A stretch of 64,000 nucleotides of DNA from Pseudomonas sp. URMO17WK12:I11 (GCF_007677725.1 NZ_VEDF01000002.1:496001-560000), one strand, 5' to 3'; shown: positions 12,814 to 26,049, numbered from the stretch's first letter. Notes: generated by a model not told the origin, from the letters alone. Translations and numbers: made by a program.

Positions 12814-14702
12814 GCGCTCTGCTCCAATTCGCGGCCAGCGCCGCGTTTTTTCAAATGAATCAACAACAGCGAGATGGCCGCCGGCGTAACGCCTGGGATA
12901 CGTGAAGCCTGACCCAGCGTCTGCGGCCGAGTCTGGCCAAGCTTGCCCTGGATTTCCTTGGACAGCCCGGAAATTGTCGAGTAATCGATATCCACAGGCA
13001 GGCGGGTATCTTCACTGGCGCGCAGCCGCGCGATCTCGTCCTGCTGGCGATCGATATAACCGGCATATTTGGTCTTGATCTCGACCTGCTCGGCGACCTG
13101 TGGATCGATTGAAGCTCCACCGGTGGCCTCGATCAGCCCTGCGTAGTTGATCTCAGGGCGCGCCAGCAGATTGAGCAGGCTGTACTCATGGCTCAACGGT
13201 GTACCGAACTTATCCACAATGGCTTGGCCTTGTGCAGTATTCGGGCGCACCCACGTCGTCTTCAACCGTTGTTCCTCACGCTCGATGCCCTCGCGCTTGG
13301 CGCAGAACGCCGCCCAGCGTCGATCGTCGATCAAGCCCAGCTCGCGGCCTTTCTCGGTCAGGCGCAAGTCGGCGTTGTCTTCACGCAGGATCAGTCGGTA
13401 CTCAGCACGCGAGGTGAACATCCGGTACGGCTCTTGGGTACCGAGGGTGATCAGGTCGTCGACCAGCACCCCGATGTAAGCCTCGTCACGCCGCGGGCAC
13501 CAACTTTCACGGCCTTGGGCACGCAGCGCGGCGTTGGTGCCGGCCAGCAGGCCTTGGGCACCGGCCTCTTCGTAACCTGTGGTGCCGTTGATCTGACCCG
13601 CGAAGAACAGACCGCCGATGACTTTGGTCTCGAGGCTGTACTTCAGGTCGCGAGGGTCGAAGTAGTCATATTCGATGGCGTAGCCCGGGCGCACGATGTG
13701 GGCATTTTCCATACCGCGGATCGAGCGCACCAGCTGCAACTGCACATCGAACGGCAGCGAAGTCGAAATGCCGTTGGGATAAAGCTCGTGGGTGGTCAGG
13801 CCTTCCGGCTCGATGAACACCTGGTGGCTTTCCTTGTCGGCAAAGCGGTGAATCTTGTCTTCGATCGATGGGCAATAGCGTGGGCCAACCCCTTCGATGA
13901 CCCCGGAATACATCGGCGAACGGTCAAGGTTCGAGGCGATGATCTCGTGGGTACGGGCGTTGGTATGGGTGATCCAGCAACTGACCTGGCGCGGGTGCAT
14001 GGCAGCATCGCCCATGAACGACATGACCGGAATCGGCGTATCACCTGGCTGTTCGGTCATCACCGAAAAGTCCACGGAGCGCCCATCGATGCGCGGCGGC
14101 GTTCCGGTTTTCAAACGGCCGACGCGGATCGGCAACTCGCGCATGCGCTGCGCCAGGGCAATCGAGGGAGGATCACCGGCGCGGCCACCGGAGTGATTCT
14201 GCAGACCGATGTGGATCAGGCCCCCGAGGAATGTGCCGGTAGTCAGCACCACCGATTCGGCGAAAAAGCGCAGGCCCATTTGCGTGACCACGCCTTTGAC
14301 CTGGTCCTGCTCGACGATCAGGTCGTCACAGGACTGCTGGAATATCCACAGGTTCGGCTGGTTCTCCAGGATCTCGCGCACCACGGCCTTGTAGATGGCG
14401 CGATCCGCCTGAGCCCGGGTAGCGCGTACTGCCGGGCCCTTGCGGTTGTTCAACACGCGAAACTGAATGCCGCTCTTGTCGGTGGCGAGCGCCATGGCAC
14501 CGCCGAGTGCATCTATTTCTTTGACCAGATGGCTTTTGCCGATGCCACCGATGGCTGGGTTGCAGCTCATGTGACCGAGGGTTTCCACGTTATGGGTCAG
14601 CAGCAGGGTTTTCACACCCATGCGTGCTGACGCAAGCGCAGCCTCGGTACCGGCATGGCCGCCGCCGATGACGATCACTTCAAAACGGGAAGGGAAATCC
14701 AC
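12810..14702 (-). CDS. mnmG: tRNA uridine-5-carboxymethylaminomethyl modification enzyme MnmG (GidA)
   Basis: 630 residues. FAD-dependent partner of MnmE; together they modify the wobble uridine U34. The dinucleotide-binding motif [12 protein letters not shown] lies at the N-terminus, with [18 protein letters not shown] and the [20 protein letters not shown] segment (family signatures). Two GTG codons are adjacent (14705 and 14702). I prefer 14702, which puts GAGG 6 bases upstream and gives the usual MDFPSRF start. Overlaps rsmG by 4 bases. Confidence 0.97.
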   Translation of the reverse strand: MDFPSRFEVIVIGGGHAGTEAALASARMGVKTLLLTHNVETLGHMSCNPAIGGIGKSHLVKEIDALGGAMALATDKSGIQFRVLNNRKGPAVRATRAQADRAIYKAVVREILENQPNLWIFQQSCDDLIVEQDQVKGVVTQMGLRFFAESVVLTTGTFLGGLIHIGLQNHSGGRAGDPPSIALAQRMRELPIRVGRLKTGTPPRIDGRSVDFSVMTEQPGDTPIPVMSFMGDAAMHPRQVSCWITHTNARTHEIIASNLDRSPMYSGVIEGVGPRYCPSIEDKIHRFADKESHQVFIEPEGLTTHELYPNGISTSLPFDVQLQLVRSIRGMENAHIVRPGYAIEYDYFDPRDLKYSLETKVIGGLFFAGQINGTTGYEEAGAQGLLAGTNAALRAQGRESWCPRRDEAYIGVLVDDLITLGTQEPYRMFTSRAEYRLILREDNADLRLTEKGRELGLIDDRRWAAFCAKREGIEREEQRLKTTWVRPNTAQGQAIVDKFGTPLSHEYSLLNLLARPEINYAGLIEATGGASIDPQVAEQVEIKTKYAGYIDRQQDEIARLRASEDTRLPVDIDYSTISGLSKEIQGKLGQTRPQTLGQASRIPGVTPAAISLLLIHLKKRGAGRELEQSA

Positions 14703-15153
14703 CACGCACCTCGTGCCTGTTTTGCAAATAGAGAAGGTAAGCCGACAAGTATAGGGACTTCACCCTCGTTAAAGAAACCGTCTGAGCAAATTTTGATCAG
14801 GCTGTGGATGAATGGCGCACAACAGAAATTAAAGAGGAAAAAATTAAAAAAGCTTTGTTTTTATGTTTATTCTTATGCACAGCAACTTCTGTGGATAACC
14901 ATCTGTAGGCCTTGAATCCCGTGATCTGTAGAGAAAATAAACCCTGTGGCTTAACCCGCCTGAGGGTTCTGGATAACGGTCTGGAGCCTGTGGATTAAAC
15001 CGCTATTTACCCACAGACGGATTTGTCCTCAGTGAAAAGGCCCGCTTATCAACTGGGCTGAAGTGGAGTTTTCCACAGAGCTCCTGATCATCGATTTCAG
15101 CCTGTGGATGACGCCTACGGATGTCATCTGCCGACGAGCGGTAAATCACAGGC
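14703..15153. other. Gene-free DnaA-box region between mnmG and mnmE (second origin-like region)
   Basis: No gene seen. It contains a very AT-rich stretch (14821-14870) and DnaA-box-like 9-mers: TGTGGATGA 14803, TTATGCACA 14873, exact TGTGGATAA 14890, TCTGGATAA 14968, TGTGGATTA 14989, TTACCCACA 15007, TTTTCCACA 15069, TGTGGATGA 15103. Positions 14871-14912 match the left part of oriC (19355-19396) at 34 of 42 bases, without gaps. Both are preceded by an AAAAAGCTTT motif in AT-rich DNA. The segment should also hold the mnmG promoter. A role in replication or DnaA titration is inferred. Confidence 0.6.
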
Positions 15154-15182
15154 AAAAAAAAGCCGCTCCTGATGGAGCGGCG
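15154..15182 (-). terminator. Intrinsic terminator of mnmE
   Basis: Perfect stem GCCGCTCC/GGAGCGGC (15162-15181) followed on the minus strand by a run of eight T. It lies 20 bases after the mnmE stop and insulates the DnaA-box region from mnmE transcription. Confidence 0.9.
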
Positions 15183-15201
15183 TGACGCACAGCCTTGTGG
15201 A

Positions 15202-16572
15202 TTATTTGCCGATACAGAAGCTGGAGAAAATTCGACCGAGCAGGTCGTCAGAGCTGAACGCGCCGGTTATCTCACCCAGCTGCTGCTGCGCCTGTCGCAA
15301 ATCCTCGGCCAGTAGCTCGCCGGCGCCGGCCAGGGTCAACTGTGCACGGCCATGTTCCAGGTGCGCACTGGCCTGACGCAATGCATCCAGATGGCGTCGG
15401 CGCGCACTGAAACCGCTCTCGGCCGTCTGTTCATAACCCATGCATGCCTTGAGATGATCGCGTAGCAGCTGCAGTCCCTGATCGTCCTGCTTGGCGCTCA
15501 GGGTAATGGTGACAGGGCCGTCACTGCCCTGCTCCAGGGCCACGCGCTCACCGCTGAGGTCAGCCTTGTTACGAACCAGCGTGACCTTGCTCGGATCAGG
15601 CCGCTGGTCGAGAAATTCAGGCCACAAGGCGAAAGGATCACTTGCTTCAGGTGCGGTGGAGTCGACCACCAGCAACACTCGGTCAGCCTCGCCAATGGCT
15701 TTCAAGGCGCGTTCCACACCGATCTTTTCCACATGATCGTCGGTGCTGCGTAAGCCGGCTGTATCGACCACATGCAGCGGCATGCCGTCGATGTGGATAT
15801 GTTCGCGAAGGATGTCACGGGTGGTGCCAGCAATGTCGGTGACGATGGCCGCTTCGCGTCCGGCCAGTTTGTTCAACAAGCTCGATTTGCCAGCGTTCGG
15901 CCTGCCGGCGATGACCACGGTCATGCCATCGCGCAGCAACGCGCCCTGACCCGCTTCGCGCTGCACCTTGGACAACTCGGCACGCACGGTGTCGAGCATG
16001 GATAAAACATGGCCATCAGCAAGAAAGTCGATTTCTTCTTCAGGAAAATCGATCGCCGCTTCCACATAGATACGCAGCGCGATCAGTGATTCGGTGAGCT
16101 GATGTACGCGTTTGGAAAACTCACCTTGCAGCGAACGCAGTGCGTTGCGAGCCGCCTGACTGGAACTGGCCTCGATCAGGTCGGCGATGGCCTCAGCCTG
16201 GGCCAGGTCGAGCTTGTCGTTGAGAAATGCGCGCTCACTGAATTCCCCTGGCCGGGCCAGACGGCAGCCCACTTGTACACACCGTTGCAGCAGCATATCC
16301 AGCACCACCGGGCCGCCATGGCCCTGCAGCTCGAGCACATCCTCGCCCGTGAACGAATTCGGCCCGGGGAAGAACAGCGCGATGCCTTCGTCCAGCACCA
16401 GGCCCTGCTCATCGCGAAACGGCCCATAGTGAGCGTGGCGGGGCGTCAAATTACGGCCGGTGATCAACTTGCCTGCTTCGCTGGCCAACGGCCCCGACAG
16501 ACGGACGATACCGACCCCCCCGCGGCCCTGGGCGGTGGCGATGGCAGCGATGGTCTCACGCACAGTAGTCAT
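15202..16572 (-). CDS. mnmE: tRNA modification GTPase MnmE (TrmE)
   Basis: 456 residues. GTPase partner of MnmG in wobble-uridine modification, binding the one-carbon folate unit in its N-terminal domain. The G domain is inserted in the helical domain: P-loop GRPNAGKS at 223-230, then DIAGTTRD and [10 protein letters not shown]. The C-terminal CIGK box, needed for catalysis, is intact. Start ATG at 16572 gives [21 protein letters not shown] (in two parts), the usual N-terminus. Confidence 0.97.
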   Translation of the reverse strand: MTTVRETIAAIATAQGRGGVGIVRLSGPLASEAGKLITGRNLTPRHAHYGPFRDEQGLVLDEGIALFFPGPNSFTGEDVLELQGHGGPVVLDMLLQRCVQVGCRLARPGEFSERAFLNDKLDLAQAEAIADLIEASSSQAARNALRSLQGEFSKRVHQLTESLIALRIYVEAAIDFPEEEIDFLADGHVLSMLDTVRAELSKVQREAGQGALLRDGMTVVIAGRPNAGKSSLLNKLAGREAAIVTDIAGTTRDILREHIHIDGMPLHVVDTAGLRSTDDHVEKIGVERALKAIGEADRVLLVVDSTAPEASDPFALWPEFLDQRPDPSKVTLVRNKADLSGERVALEQGSDGPVTITLSAKQDDQGLQLLRDHLKACMGYEQTAESGFSARRRHLDALRQASAHLEHGRAQLTLAGAGELLAEDLRQAQQQLGEITGAFSSDDLLGRIFSSFCIGK

Positions 16573-16607
16573 GTTCGAAAGCCTCTACGACAAAAACGAC
16601 AGATAGC

Positions 16608-16633
16608 AAAAACGCCCCCGAAGGAGCGTTTTT
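16608..16633 (-). terminator. Intrinsic terminator between yidC and mnmE
   Basis: AAAAACGC pairs with GCGTTTTT around a C/G-rich inner stem with one mismatch. Symmetric A and T runs would allow it to work in both directions. It lies 25 bases after the yidC stop. Confidence 0.8.
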
Positions 16634-16658
16634 ATTCACAGGCTAGTGCACCAGCCCG

Positions 16659-18335
16659 TCATGCAGCGGCTTTTTTGGTCGCTGCTTCGATACGGCGGGT
16701 GATGTACCACTGCTGTGCGATCGACAAGCAGTTGTTCACAACCCAGTACAGCACCAGACCTGCCGGGAACCACAGGAAGAAGAAGGTGAAGATGATTGGC
16801 ATCATTTTCATCACCTTGGCTTGCATCGGATCCGGTGGCGTCGGGTTCAGACGCTGCTGGATGAACATGGTAGCGCCCATGATGATCGGCAGGATGAAGA
16901 ACGGATCCTTGATCGACAGGTCGGTGATCCACAGGATCCACGGCGCCTGGCGCATCTCGACGCTTTCCAGCAGCACCCAGTACAGCGACAGGAAGACCGG
17001 CATCTGCACGAGGATCGGCAGGCAGCCGCCCAGCGGGTTGATCTTCTCTTTCTTGTACAGCTCCATCATCGCCTGGGACATCTTCTGGCGATCGTCACCG
17101 AAGCGTTCCTTCAGCGCAGCGAGCTTCGGCGACACGGCACGCATGCGCGCCATGGAGCGGTAGCTGGCCGCCGACAGTGGGAAGAACAGGCCCTTGATGA
17201 GCATGGTCAGCACAATGATCGACCAGCCCCAGTTGCCGAGCAGGCTGTGGATATGTTGCAACAGCCAGAAGATCGGCTGAGCGATGAACCACAGGAAGCC
17301 GTAGTCGACGGTCAGTTCGAGGCCAGGCGACAGCTCCTTGAGCTTGGACTGGATCTTCGGACCGGCATACAGCATGGCAGTGGTTTCAACCTGGCCGCCA
17401 GCCGGTACGCTCAGGGTCGGGCCGGTGTAACCGATGATGTAGTTGCCCTGGCTGTCCTTGCGCGTCTGAACGACATTGTTTTCCGACTTGGCTGGAATCC
17501 ACGCCGTCACGAAGTAGTGCTGCAGCCAGGCAACCCAGCCACCGGACACATTTTCTTTCAGGCTGCCCTTGTCGATGTCCTTCATCGAGACCTTTTTGTA
17601 AGGCTCGGAAGCGGTCCACATGGCCGCACCCAGATAGGTGGCGGTACCGGTGGCAGTGCTCGAGGACGGATCGGAACTGGCATCACGCTTGAGCTGGGCA
17701 AACATGTTGCCGTTCCAGGCTTGACCACTCTGGTTGTCGATCAGGTAGCTGACGCCCAGGTCGTACTCACCACGCTTGAAGCTGAAGCGCTTGATGTAGT
17801 TGACACCGTTGTCGCTGAACTTCAGATCGACCACCAACTGCTGCTGGCCATCGGCCAACTGGTAGCTTTTCTGCTCGGCGGCATACAGCGGGCGGCCGCT
17901 GGAACGTGCATCCGGACCGTTTGCGCCGGTCAGGCCGCTCTGGGCCAGGTATACGCGCTCGCCACCGTTGTCGAACAGCTGGAACGGAATATCCGGATGG
18001 TCCTGACGACGTGGATACAGCGGCAGGTTCAGCTGAACGATGTCACCACCAACTGGATCGATAGCCAGGTTCAGGACGTCGGTCTTGACCCTGATCAGGT
18101 CCTTGCTGACTGCGACAGGCGCCAGTTCTGCAGGGCTGGATTCGGTAGTGGCGCTTGGCACATCGGCGCTGGCGCTACCGGCCGGAACGCCATCCGGCAA
18201 TGCCGGTGCAGGGGTGCTGGCAGCAGTATTCTGAGTCGGCAGGGCAGCCTGGCCGTAGTCATCGTTCCATTTCAGGACCATGACGTAGGACACGATTGCC
18301 AGGGCGACGATCAGGATCGTGCGTTTAATATCCAT
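16659..18335 (-). CDS. yidC: Membrane protein insertase YidC
   Basis: 558 residues. Inserts and folds inner-membrane proteins, alone or with SecYEG; F0 subunits a and c are classic clients. N-terminal signal-anchor helix (residues ~5-22), a large periplasmic beta-domain, then the conserved five-helix core from about residue 350 (including NWGWSIIVLTMLIKGLFFPL). The core ends with FPAGLVLYWVVNN and a basic tail. Start 2 bases after yidD, so the two are cotranscribed. Confidence 0.97.
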   Translation of the reverse strand: MDIKRTILIVALAIVSYVMVLKWNDDYGQAALPTQNTAASTPAPALPDGVPAGSASADVPSATTESSPAELAPVAVSKDLIRVKTDVLNLAIDPVGGDIVQLNLPLYPRRQDHPDIPFQLFDNGGERVYLAQSGLTGANGPDARSSGRPLYAAEQKSYQLADGQQQLVVDLKFSDNGVNYIKRFSFKRGEYDLGVSYLIDNQSGQAWNGNMFAQLKRDASSDPSSSTATGTATYLGAAMWTASEPYKKVSMKDIDKGSLKENVSGGWVAWLQHYFVTAWIPAKSENNVVQTRKDSQGNYIIGYTGPTLSVPAGGQVETTAMLYAGPKIQSKLKELSPGLELTVDYGFLWFIAQPIFWLLQHIHSLLGNWGWSIIVLTMLIKGLFFPLSAASYRSMARMRAVSPKLAALKERFGDDRQKMSQAMMELYKKEKINPLGGCLPILVQMPVFLSLYWVLLESVEMRQAPWILWITDLSIKDPFFILPIIMGATMFIQQRLNPTPPDPMQAKVMKMMPIIFTFFFLWFPAGLVLYWVVNNCLSIAQQWYITRRIEAATKKAAA

Positions 18336-18337
18336 GA

Positions 18338-18583
18338 TTACTCGGCTATCGAAGAAGTTCGGGAGGAAGGAGCGGGGGGAACGGGATCGAAACCGCCGTC
18401 ATTCCACGGATGGCAACGCCCCAGGCGACGAACGGCTAGCCACCCGCCACGCAAGACGCCATGGTTTTCAATGGCTTCAAGAGCGTAACAGGAGCAACTG
18501 GGGTAGAAACGACAGTGACTGGCCATCAGTGGGCTGATGGCGTAACGGTAAAACTGGATCGGAACGAGGACCAGTTTACGCAT
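18338..18583 (-). CDS. yidD: Membrane protein insertion efficiency factor YidD
   Basis: 81 residues. Small basic protein with the conserved triple-Cys signature [16 protein letters not shown], found nearly always between rnpA and yidC. It helps YidC-dependent insertion. Its start overlaps the end of rnpA by 8 bases, which suggests translational coupling. Confidence 0.95.
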   Translation of the reverse strand: MRKLVLVPIQFYRYAISPLMASHCRFYPSCSCYALEAIENHGVLRGGWLAVRRLGRCHPWNDGGFDPVPPAPSSRTSSIAE

Positions 18584-18980
18584 CTTGACTGTCTACCCCT
18601 GCGGGATCGGCGTTTGCCGCTGGACTGGGCCGGCTGCGCGCCAGGCGTTTCCAGAGCTTGCCAAAGTGTTGGTGCAATTCCGGGTTTTCTATCTCACCCA
18701 ATCCCTTGCGCGCGACGATCACTATGTCCAGGCCAGCCAACGAGCGTTGGTTGAGCCGGAAGGAATCGCGCATCAAGCGCTTGAGGCGATTGCGCTGAAC
18801 GGCGAGCTTGACGCTTTTCTTGCCGATCACCAGGCCAAGGCGCGGGTGATCCAGGCCGTTCTCGCGAGCAAGGATCAGCAGGTTTTTCCCTGGAACCTTG
18901 CCGGTTGGGGAGTCGAAGACCGCTTTGAAGTGCCGGGGTGTAAGCAGTCGCTTTTCCCGACTGAAGTCCTGACTCACCAC
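18576..18980 (-). CDS. rnpA: Ribonuclease P protein component
   Basis: 134 residues with the GTG at 18980 (a second GTG follows immediately at 18977). Basic protein subunit of RNase P, which trims tRNA 5' ends with the rnpB RNA. The RNR motif is intact ([20 protein letters not shown]), after [10 protein letters not shown] longer upstream reading frame exists but would overlap rpmH, so I reject it. rpmH ends 13 bases upstream. Confidence 0.93.
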   Translation of the reverse strand: MVSQDFSREKRLLTPRHFKAVFDSPTGKVPGKNLLILARENGLDHPRLGLVIGKKSVKLAVQRNRLKRLMRDSFRLNQRSLAGLDIVIVARKGLGEIENPELHQHFGKLWKRLARSRPSPAANADPAGVDSQDA

Positions 18981-18993
18981 CTGTGCCGAAAAA

Positions 18994-19128
18994 TCAAATG
19001 GCCAGACGCTTACGGCCTTTGGCGCGACGACGCGACAGAACAGCACGGCCGTTCTTGGTAGCCATACGGGCACGGAAGCCGTGGGTGCGAGCGCGCTTGA
19101 TGGTGCTTGGTTGGAAAGTACGTTTCAT
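18994..19128 (-). CDS. rpmH: 50S ribosomal protein L34
   Basis: 44 residues: starts [20 protein letters not shown], continues [20 protein letters not shown] and ends RLAI. This is the canonical very basic L34 and is highly conserved. First gene left of oriC, transcribed away from it and together with rnpA, yidD and yidC. Confidence 0.98.
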   Translation of the reverse strand: MKRTFQPSTIKRARTHGFRARMATKNGRAVLSRRRAKGRKRLAI

Positions 19129-19712
19129 GGCGTTGTTACCTGGGTTTGTCGACTACGGGCCGGGATGGCCCCCTTTTTAAGAGATCGGCGATTCTAGAGA
19201 AAGCAAGCCCGTAGGTCAATTTCCAACCAACCTTTCCTATAGAAGGCGTTGCCCTGGTCATCGCCTGCTCACGGCGTGATCATGCTGGCAAACGGAGGCT
19301 AAACATGAAAAATAAGAAGAGGCATATAAAAAGCTTTTCTGAAGAACTTATAAATCTTATGTGGACAACCTTCTGTGGATAAACCTCTGTAGGCCTCTAT
19401 CCTCGGGCTGTACAGAGTTTTGAAAAGTTGTCTGTTTCCGGTGCTGCGGCTGTGCTGGTCCTGCGCAAAGGCTGTGGACAAGAGATGGGGTTATCCACAG
19501 CGGAGTTATCAACAGATTTGCAGGTAGGGTTGTGCATAGCCCTCAGGCGGCGTTATCCACAGGGTTTATTCACAGTGCGATCAAGGTAAATATGCCGGCA
19601 AATGGCTGATTAACCACGGCTTCGACCGTTTCCACATGTGGATAAGTCGGCGCTCGCCCGGTACAATGGCGGTTTGTTTTGCCTCATCCGGCTTTAAACT
19701 CAGGGGATTTCC
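19129..19712. other. oriC: Chromosomal replication origin oriC
   Basis: 584 bases between rpmH and dnaA with no gene. An AT-rich segment (about 19303-19360) is the likely unwinding element. DnaA boxes follow: TGTGGACAA 19360, exact TGTGGATAA 19374, TGTGGACAA 19473, exact TTATCCACA 19491, TTATCAACA 19506, exact TTATCCACA 19553, TTATTCACA 19566, exact TGTGGATAA 19637. Strand transcription diverges here (rpmH leftward, dnaA rightward). The last boxes also lie where the dnaA promoter should be, so autoregulation by DnaA is likely. Confidence 0.95.
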
Positions 19713-21248
19713 GTGTCAGTGGAACTTTGGCAGCAGTGCGTGGAGCTTCTGCGTGACGAACTGCCTACCCAGCAATTCAACACCTGGATCCGTCCGTTAC
19801 AGGTCGAAGCTGAAGGCGACGAGTTGCGCGTCTACGCGCCCAATCGCTTCGTTCTCGACTGGGTGAATGAAAAGTACCTCGGCCGTCTGCTCGAGCTGTT
19901 GGGTGAAAACGGCAGCGGCATCGCGCCTGCCCTTTCCTTATTGATAGGCAGCCGTCGCAGCTCGGCGCCGCGTGCGGCACCCAATGCGCCGGTCAGCGCC
20001 GCGATGGCCGCTTCGCTCGCACAGACCCAGGTGCAGCAGACCCCGGCGCCCGCAGCTGCCGCTGTAGCAGAAGCTGCGCCTGCGCCCGCCGCAGAGCCAG
20101 TGCACAACGATGTCAGCCAGGCGGTGTCGCGTGACAGTTTCGATTCCATGGCTGATAGCAGTGCTGCGCCTGCCGCCTCCACGCGCACCGAGCAACGGAC
20201 TGTGCAGGTCGAAGGTGCGCTCAAGCACACTAGCTATTTGAACCGTACCTTTACCTTCGAGACCTTCGTGGAAGGTAAGTCGAACCAGCTGGCCCGCGCT
20301 GCCGCCTGGCAGGTGGCCGATAACCCCAAACATGGTTACAACCCGCTGTTCCTTTATGGCGGCGTCGGTTTGGGCAAAACCCACCTCATGCATGCTGTGG
20401 GTAACCACCTGCTGAAAAAAAATCCGAATGCCAAGGTGGTCTACCTGCATTCGGAGCGATTCGTCGCCGACATGGTCAAAGCGCTGCAGTTGAACGCGAT
20501 CAATGAATTCAAGCGCTTCTACCGCTCGGTCGACGCGCTATTGATCGATGACATCCAGTTCTTCGCCCGTAAGGAGCGCTCGCAGGAGGAGTTTTTCCAT
20601 ACCTTCAATGCCCTGCTCGAGGGTGGTCAGCAGGTAATTCTCACCAGCGACCGCTACCCGAAGGAAATCGAAGGTCTTGAGGAACGTCTGAAATCGCGTT
20701 TCGGCTGGGGTTTGACGGTTGCCGTCGAACCGCCAGAGTTGGAAACCCGCGTTGCGATCCTGATGAAGAAGGCCGACCAGGCCAAGGTCGAACTGCCGCA
20801 TGATGCCGCCTTCTTCATCGCTCAGCGCATCCGCTCGAACGTGCGTGAACTCGAAGGGGCCTTGAAGCGGGTCATCGCTCATTCGCACTTCATGGGCCGC
20901 GACATCACCATCGAGCTGATCCGCGAATCCTTGAAGGACCTGTTGGCGTTGCAGGACAAACTGGTCAGTGTGGATAACATTCAGCGCACTGTCGCTGAGT
21001 ACTACAAGATCAAGATCTCCGATCTGTTGTCCAAGCGTCGCTCGCGGTCGGTAGCACGCCCTCGGCAGGTGGCCATGGCCCTGTCCAAAGAGCTGACCAA
21101 CCACAGCCTTCCAGAGATTGGCGACATGTTCGGTGGACGCGACCACACCACAGTGTTGCACGCCTGTCGCAAGATCAACGAATTGAAAGAATCCGATGCG
21201 GATATCCGCGAGGACTACAAGAACCTGCTGCGCACGCTGACGACCTGA
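19713..21248 (+). CDS. dnaA: Chromosomal replication initiator protein DnaA
   Basis: 511 residues, GTG start after AGGGG. Domain I (residues 1-~80) binds DnaB/helper proteins. Domain II (~85-170) is a long Ala/Pro-rich linker. Domain III is the AAA+ core: Walker A GGVGLGKT at 216-223 and Walker [11 protein letters not shown]. Domain IV at the C-terminus has the DnaA signature [15 protein letters not shown]. Opens the origin to its left and heads dnaA-dnaN-recF-gyrB. An exact DnaA box also occurs within the gene at 20969. Confidence 0.98.
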   Translation: MSVELWQQCVELLRDELPTQQFNTWIRPLQVEAEGDELRVYAPNRFVLDWVNEKYLGRLLELLGENGSGIAPALSLLIGSRRSSAPRAAPNAPVSAAMAASLAQTQVQQTPAPAAAAVAEAAPAPAAEPVHNDVSQAVSRDSFDSMADSSAAPAASTRTEQRTVQVEGALKHTSYLNRTFTFETFVEGKSNQLARAAAWQVADNPKHGYNPLFLYGGVGLGKTHLMHAVGNHLLKKNPNAKVVYLHSERFVADMVKALQLNAINEFKRFYRSVDALLIDDIQFFARKERSQEEFFHTFNALLEGGQQVILTSDRYPKEIEGLEERLKSRFGWGLTVAVEPPELETRVAILMKKADQAKVELPHDAAFFIAQRIRSNVRELEGALKRVIAHSHFMGRDITIELIRESLKDLLALQDKLVSVDNIQRTVAEYYKIKISDLLSKRRSRSVARPRQVAMALSKELTNHSLPEIGDMFGGRDHTTVLHACRKINELKESDADIREDYKNLLRTLTT

Positions 21249-21288
21249 GCGTCGCCAGCGCAGCTCATTGAAGGCAAGGGACTAGACC

Positions 21289-22392
21289 ATGCATTTCACC
21301 ATTCAACGCGAAGCCCTGTTGAAACCTCTGCAACTGGTCGCCGGTGTCGTCGAGCGCCGTCAGACCTTGCCGGTGCTGTCCAACGTCTTGCTGGTCGTAC
21401 AGGGCCAGCAGCTGTCGTTGACCGGCACCGACCTGGAAGTCGAACTGGTGGGCCGCGTACAACTGGAAGAGCCGGCCGAGCCTGGCGAAATCACTGTGCC
21501 GGCGCGCAAGCTCATGGACATCTGCAAGAGCCTGCCAAACGACGTGCTGATCGATATCAAGGTCGATGAGCAAAAGCTCCTGGTCAAGGCTGGGCGCAGC
21601 CGCTTCACCCTGTCGACGTTGCCAGCCAATGACTTCCCGACAGTGGAAGAAGGTCCCGGCTCGCTCACCTGCAACCTTGAGCAAAACAAGCTGCGGCGCT
21701 TGATCGAACGCACCAGCTTTGCCATGGCGCAGCAGGACGTTCGCTACTACCTCAACGGTATGCTTCTGGAAGTATCGCGCAACACGCTGCGCGCAGTGTC
21801 CACCGATGGCCACCGCTTGGCACTCTGCTCGATGAGTGCACCGATCGAACAGGATGACCGCCACCAGGTGATCGTCCCGCGCAAAGGGATTCTCGAACTG
21901 GCGCGCCTGCTTACAGATCCAGAAGGCATGGTCAGCATCGTCTTGGGCCAGCACCACATCCGCGCTACTACCGGCGAGTTTACTTTCACCTCCAAGCTCG
22001 TTGATGGCAAATTCCCGGACTATGAGCGCGTGCTGCCTAAAGGCGGTGACAAGTTGGTGATCGGCGATCGTCAGGCGCTGCGGGAAGCATTCAGCCGCAC
22101 CGCGATTCTGTCCAACGAAAAGTACCGCGGCATTCGTCTACAACTGGCCGCTGGCCAGCTGAAGATTCAGGCGAACAACCCTGAGCAGGAAGAGGCTGAG
22201 GAAGAAATCAGCGTTGACTACGATGGTAGCTCGCTGGAGATCGGCTTCAACGTGAGCTATTTGTTGGACGTACTGGGCGTGATGACCACCGAGCAGGTTC
22301 GTCTGATCCTGTCCGATTCCAACAGCAGTGCGCTGTTGCAGGAGGCTGGCAATGATGATTCTTCTTATGTTGTCATGCCGATGCGTCTGTAA
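21289..22392 (+). CDS. dnaN: DNA polymerase III beta sliding clamp
   Basis: 367 residues made of three repeated clamp domains; the dimer forms the ring that tethers Pol III. N-terminus MHFTIQREALLKPLQLVAGVV (two parts) and C-terminus SYVVMPMRL are family hallmarks. The C-terminal MRL contributes to the partner-binding pocket. 40 bases after dnaA, 15 before recF. Confidence 0.98.
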   Translation: MHFTIQREALLKPLQLVAGVVERRQTLPVLSNVLLVVQGQQLSLTGTDLEVELVGRVQLEEPAEPGEITVPARKLMDICKSLPNDVLIDIKVDEQKLLVKAGRSRFTLSTLPANDFPTVEEGPGSLTCNLEQNKLRRLIERTSFAMAQQDVRYYLNGMLLEVSRNTLRAVSTDGHRLALCSMSAPIEQDDRHQVIVPRKGILELARLLTDPEGMVSIVLGQHHIRATTGEFTFTSKLVDGKFPDYERVLPKGGDKLVIGDRQALREAFSRTAILSNEKYRGIRLQLAAGQLKIQANNPEQEEAEEEISVDYDGSSLEIGFNVSYLLDVLGVMTTEQVRLILSDSNSSALLQEAGNDDSSYVVMPMRL

Positions 22393-22407
22393 CTTGTAGC
22401 AGGCGAC

Positions 22408-25936
<3,529 letters not shown>

Positions 25937-25966
25937 TCAGCGAGTGCTAATCAAGCCGCTCAACTC

Positions 25967-25990
25967 AAGCCCGCGTTAGCGGGCTTTTTT
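25967..25990 (+). terminator. Intrinsic terminator of gyrB
   Basis: Perfect 8-bp stem AAGCCCGC/GCGGGCTT with a GTTA loop followed by T residues, 31 bases after the gyrB stop. It ends the dnaA-dnaN-recF-gyrB transcripts. Confidence 0.9.
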
Positions 25991-25993
25991 ATG

Positions 25994-26018
25994 AGCATCA
26001 GCGGTGGTCGCTGATGCT
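25994..26018. repeat. Perfect inverted repeat after the gyrB terminator
   Basis: 10-bp arms AGCATCAGCG/CGCTGATGCT around a GTGGT loop, immediately after the gyrB terminator and 16 bases before the third parS-type site. There is no T-run. It could be a second hairpin terminator without a U-tract or a protein-binding palindrome; function unknown. Confidence 0.6.
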
Positions 26019-26033
26019 TGGCCAAAAGCGGAA

Positions 26034-26049
26034 TGTTCCACGTGGAACG
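26034..26049. promoter_or_regulatory. parS: parS-type ParB binding site 3 (gyrB downstream gap)
   Basis: TGTTCCACGTGGAACG, matching 15 of 16 bases of the palindrome. It lies in the gap between the convergent gyrB and the sigma-54 regulator gene, 6.3 kb from oriC. Confidence 0.85.

Noticed and set aside
14655-14915. Open frame of 86 residues reaching into the mnmG-mnmE gap
   Set aside because: Begins within mnmG antisense, runs through the AT-rich and DnaA-box DNA, and has no ribosome site or family match.
18576-19073. Longer rnpA start (at 19073)
   Set aside because: Overlaps rpmH and adds residues unlike RnpA; GTG 18980 gives the family N-terminus.
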